Source: Phycomyces blakesleeanus NRRL 1555(-) (lineage: Eukaryota; Mucoromycota; Mucoromycetes; Mucorales; Phycomycetaceae). From it: 64,000 bases of DNA. The stretch is from assembly GCF_001638985.1 (NCBI RefSeq), contig NW_017265143.1:1314259-1378258 (forward strand), given 5' to 3'. Below are positions 61,107-64,000 of the stretch, in pieces (position 1 is the first letter of the stretch; each line of letters begins with the position of its first letter). The notes under the pieces are model-generated. The model searched no databases. It worked only from the letters and a program-made list of their open reading frames with translations, and was not told the DNA's origin. Position numbers and translations under genes: made by a program.

Positions 61107-61855
61107 TTAAAGGTTGAGCTTCTTCTCCATAGCGGCATGGATATCCAACATGTCAGTAGACAGGGAAGGATCTAATATAACAAGGCGATTCATAATGTTT
61201 AGCATATATACATATTTACATAATCCCTCTTAATTTTTTACCATTCAAGAAATCTTCATAGTCGATAGTCTCATCCTTTCCCATCAAAATATCCATATGA
61301 AGGTTTGAAGATGGCAGTACAGGCATGCGACCGTGCTATACACAATCCCAATGTAGTCACCCCATATCAGTCAACTTTATGTTCCTCCTTGTTTTGTAGT
61401 AAATAACATGGATAACCATGTAATTTTGCATATTTTTATACCTTTCCGACCAAACTTCTCTCCATCATCATGCGAATTGGAGCATGCATACCATAGGTCT
61501 GGCGTGCCATGTTCAACTTAAGTTCCCATTGTGTCTCTCCCCACTACATCTTGTTATTAAATTCTCGTCTAGAATTATCATTATTTCGTTATGTTGCTGT
61601 ACCTGGCTAAGTCTGTGCTCGAGGGGGTGGCCAGGTGTGACCTCTGTCTTGATTGAACGAGTACCGTAACGAAGTGTGTCATGACTACCGAATTCGGAGT
61701 GTGATGTGTCGAAAGTCGACTTGGTGGTAAGTTCAGGGCGAGCACTGGGGGCGATACGGAAAGACTAGACGACAACAATTTAGCTATCAATGTAAAATTC
61801 CTTTATTTTCAATCTTTTGTTCAAGGTGCCTATATAAGATTTGTTGCCTCACCAT
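61107..61855 (-). CDS. UMP1: Proteasome maturation factor UMP1/POMP
   Basis: Chaperone that sits inside half-proteasomes and is degraded when the 20S core closes. Exons (minus): 61853-61855, 61603-61764, 61442-61543, 61242-61335, 61107-61171; 141 residues against 148 in yeast. Conserved core: GHPLEHRLSQWGETQWELKL, MARQTYGMHAPIRMMMERSL, and the C-terminal LHMDILMGKDETIDYEDFLN. The only start consistent with exon 2 is an ATG at 61855-61853, followed at once by a GTGAGG donor, so the first coding exon is just the start codon and the protein begins M-SFRIAPS. It is divergent from COQ7, with 294 bp between the start codons. Confidence 0.93.
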
Positions 61856-62149
61856 GGTATGAGCAAAGGTGGAGATGCTTAAATCAGAGGGGAAGACGCG
61901 CAAGACTAGTGATGTGGGATTGCGCGTCGCTTTCTGAACAGTCACACACTTCCTAACAAGGTAATCAGCTCTTTCCAAAAGAGAGAGAAAGAGTTGGAGT
62001 TGGAGTTTAAGAGGAAAATAAAACAAAGACGCCCTTGTTCATTATACATAAATAAATATATATACATAAATACATATATTCATAAATATATAGTGCCAAC
62101 ATCATCCTTCAGTCTTAATTTAAAAACTTCTTTATCATTTATTAATAAC
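61856..62149. promoter_or_regulatory. Short divergent promoter between UMP1 and COQ7
   Basis: 294 bp shared by two oppositely transcribed housekeeping genes. The UMP1 side is GC-richer (61860-61935); the COQ7 side is a TA-rich leader (62040-62110). I see no clear PACE (proteasome control) element. Confidence 0.45.
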
Positions 62150-62898
62150 ATGTCTACAATTGCAAAGACAACCCTTTTGGCATCACGCACCTTGACTCAT
62201 TCAATGCGTGTTTATTCTACTGTTCCTGGTGTTAGTCAACGCAGTCTGACACAACGCGAAAAGGATGCTCTGGAGCCTATGATTCGTGTTGACCAAGCTG
62301 GTGAAGTTGGAGCGTACTATATTTACAAGGGCCAGTTGGCAGTTCTTGGTCATGACAAGAAGTTGGGACCCATTCTGCATGAGATGTGGGAGCAAGAGAA
62401 GCAACATCTCGAACGGTTTAACCACCTTATTGGCGAGCACCGTGTTCGACCCAGCTTGTTACGCCCTGTTTGGGAGGTTGCTGGATTTGCATTGGGTGCT
62501 GCCACAGCTTTGATGGGAAAGGAGGCAGCTATGGCTTGCACAGAGGCAGTTGAGACAGTAATTGGAAATCATTATGATGATCAGTTACGGGAGCTATGGG
62601 GATTCAAGGACCATAACCAACAATTAGTTGACCTCAGCAAGGTAAATTACTATGAACTTTTAGGGGTTGTAGAATTGTTGAATTGCAGACCAAGATTTTC
62701 ATGACTAATATATATATATATATATTACTGCTTTATTTTGTTAAAATAAAGACTGTAGCCCAGTTCAGAGACGAAGAGCTTGAGCACCATGATATTGCTG
62801 TTCAGCATGATGCTCGACAGGCACCGTTCCACAGTGTACTCAAAGCTGGAATTATGCAGGGCTGTAAAACTGCCATATGGGTGGCTGAGCGTGTCTAA
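62150..62898 (+). CDS. COQ7: COQ7, 5-demethoxyubiquinone hydroxylase
   Basis: Di-iron monooxygenase for the penultimate step of ubiquinone synthesis at the matrix side of the inner mitochondrial membrane. Exons 62150-62641 and 62752-62898; 212 residues. The first 24 residues (MSTIAKTTLLASRTLTHSMR) form an amphipathic mitochondrial targeting sequence. Iron ligands are visible as Glu in MIRVDQAGEVGAYYIY, the EKQH pair in EQEKQHLERFNHL, Glu in ACTEAVETVIGNHYDDQL, and the ExxH pair in RDEELEHHDIAVQ. Start ATG 62150 is preferred because upstream in-frame codons are TA-repeat leader. Length and all motifs are normal. Confidence 0.97.
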
Positions 62899-63065
62899 AC
62901 AATCTAAACTATCACACTTCTAAATCACAAACATCAATTGCATTACCTTCCCCTACTCCGTATTCTACCACGCATAATTTGAAGAATAAAATATAGTATA
63001 AAGAAACCATAATCATGTGCGTATCGGGGTTCAGAACAGAGAGCACAGTCATGAATTGAGTTTAG

Positions 63066-63120
63066 CCAATAGCAACATAAACCCCATGTGATCCTAGTGC
63101 CTTCAAAAAACTGTATAAAG
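63066..63120 (+). promoter_or_regulatory. SCP2 promoter: CCAAT box and TATA element
   Basis: CCAAT at 63066-63070 and TATAAAG at 63114-63120, the latter 59-65 bases before the ATG at 63179, followed by a pyrimidine-rich leader. This spacing is typical of a strong fungal core promoter. Confidence 0.55.
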
Positions 63121-63178
63121 CTTTGCCCCTGTTGACGCGTTCTGTTCTTCATCTTACCTTTCATTCACTCTAATTAAT

Positions 63179-63661
63179 ATGTCCGATATCAAGACTGCCG
63201 GTTTCAAGAGCTCCGAAGTTTTCGCTTCCCTCAAGGAGGCCTTTGATGGCCAGACCGCCGATGCCAAGGCTAAGCTCATCAAGCAGGTCAACGGTATCTT
63301 TGAGTTTGTCATCAAGAATTCCGAGGGTAAGACCGAAACCTTTACCATTGACCTCAAGAAGGCTGGTTCGGTCCAGAAGGGTAAGGGTGCCGCAAAGCCC
63401 GATGCCACCCTCTCTCTCAATGATGCTGATTTCCTCGATTTGGCCAGCGGCAAGCTTAACGGTAAGAAGCCGATTCTTTTGTAGTCTGGAATTCTGTTTT
63501 TCTGTTATTTTCTCTTCTTCTTGTTTCTTAATATTGGGTTGTATTATACAGGTCAGAAGGCATTTATGAGCGGCAAGCTAAAGATCAAGGGCCAGATGAT
63601 GTTGGCTACCAAGTTGGACACCGTCTTCAAGCAGCTCGGTGGTGCCAAGTCCAAGTTGTAA
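63179..63661 (+). CDS. Peroxisomal sterol carrier protein 2 (SCP2) domain protein
   Basis: Stand-alone non-specific lipid transfer protein, 130 residues, exons 63179-63461 and 63552-63661. The whole protein is one SCP2 fold: FKSSEVFASLKEAFDG, IFEFVIKNSEGKTETFTIDL, PDATLSLNDADFLDLASGKL, and FMSGKLKIKGQMMLATKLDT. It ends KSKL, giving a C-terminal SKL peroxisomal import signal (PTS1). Such short SCP2 proteins bind fatty acyl-CoAs and sterols and aid beta-oxidation. Strongly C-ending codon usage suggests high expression. The promoter has CCAAT and TATA elements. Confidence 0.96.
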
Positions 63662-64000
63662 ATACCCTCTTCACCTTATACATAACAACAAATAAAAAAT
63701 ATATATTGCCCTTAATAAAGATTGACTGAGTCTGATATCCGCTGGTATATTTGGGTGATTCACCAAGTTAAAAAAAAGAAGTTGTACAAGATGGGGGATA
63801 GAACGTGAAAGATGAGAAACGCGGGGAAACATGATTACACACATTTATCCGGGGTTGAAACGTGATACTAAGAGAAGGTTGTTTATTTTTAATGAAAGCT
63901 GGAATAGTGAGATATTTTTGTAAAGAATAGGATACTAGAAGCATAGGTATATTGACTAGAAGCTGTTGGCCTCGAGTACAATTCAGGTTAACATTCTTCT
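63662..64000. other. SCP2 3' flank to window end
   Basis: An AATAAA-like signal lies near 63690-63697. The remainder shows no open frame or motif I can support. Confidence 0.5.

Overview
The window is nuclear DNA of a filamentous fungus, most likely of the Mucoromycota (Mucorales). Coding exons are AT-rich and split by many short AT-rich introns. The gene set mixes universal fungal genes with families kept in early-diverging fungi (an STK32/YANK kinase with a DFN motif, a CABLES-like cyclin, an epsinR-type ENTH adaptor, an anoctamin). The phylum call is inference; no rRNA or marker gene fixes the species. All gene models were spliced by eye and checked for phase: 97 introns in 18 multi-exon genes, four of them apparently GC-AG.

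Layout. 1-2192 (+) is the 3' part of the COMPASS H3K4 methyltransferase SET1. 2193-4824 holds simple repeats and weak coding relics. 4825-8105 (+) carries ARPC2 (Arp2/3 complex) and an STK32-like kinase. 8106-10727 is gene-poor with a decayed repetitive element on the minus strand. 10728-11747 (-) is an orphan single-pass membrane protein, divergent from CKS1 (12825-13811, +), which precedes THO2 (14065-19948, +). A GT32-like glycosyltransferase (20365-21600, -) converges on THO2. A Tc1/mariner element with 31-bp terminal inverted repeats and a transposase broken by three stop codons lies at 23134-24480.

26257-28433 (+) is a CABLES-like cyclin protein, convergent with a NIPA-like Mg2+ transporter (28920-31244, -). 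A PX-PH-RhoGAP protein (31859-36481, -) follows. 38948-42212 (+) is a WD40/inositol-polyphosphate 5-phosphatase fusion. An ENTH clathrin adaptor (43091-45054, -) and UGP1 (45672-47578, +) diverge from a 617-bp promoter with a CRE palindrome. A 3.5-kb gene-free stretch follows. Then come a TMEM16/anoctamin (51099-53999, +) convergent with SURF4/Erv29 (54157-55128, -), SGT1 (56095-57779, +), an MCC-alpha-like biotin carboxylase (58129-61002, +), the divergent pair UMP1 (-) and COQ7 (+), and a peroxisomal SCP2 protein (63179-63661, +).

There is no operon logic. Themes are chromatin and mRNA export (SET1, THO2), cell cycle (CKS1, CABLES-like), actin and Rho signalling (ARPC2, RhoGAP), and membrane lipid and vesicle traffic (5-phosphatase, ENTH adaptor, anoctamin, SURF4, SCP2). 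No tRNA, rRNA or CRISPR array was found. The most notable signals are the share of GC-AG introns, several very small coding exons, a start-codon-only exon in UMP1, the degenerate mobile elements and an atypical biotin attachment site.
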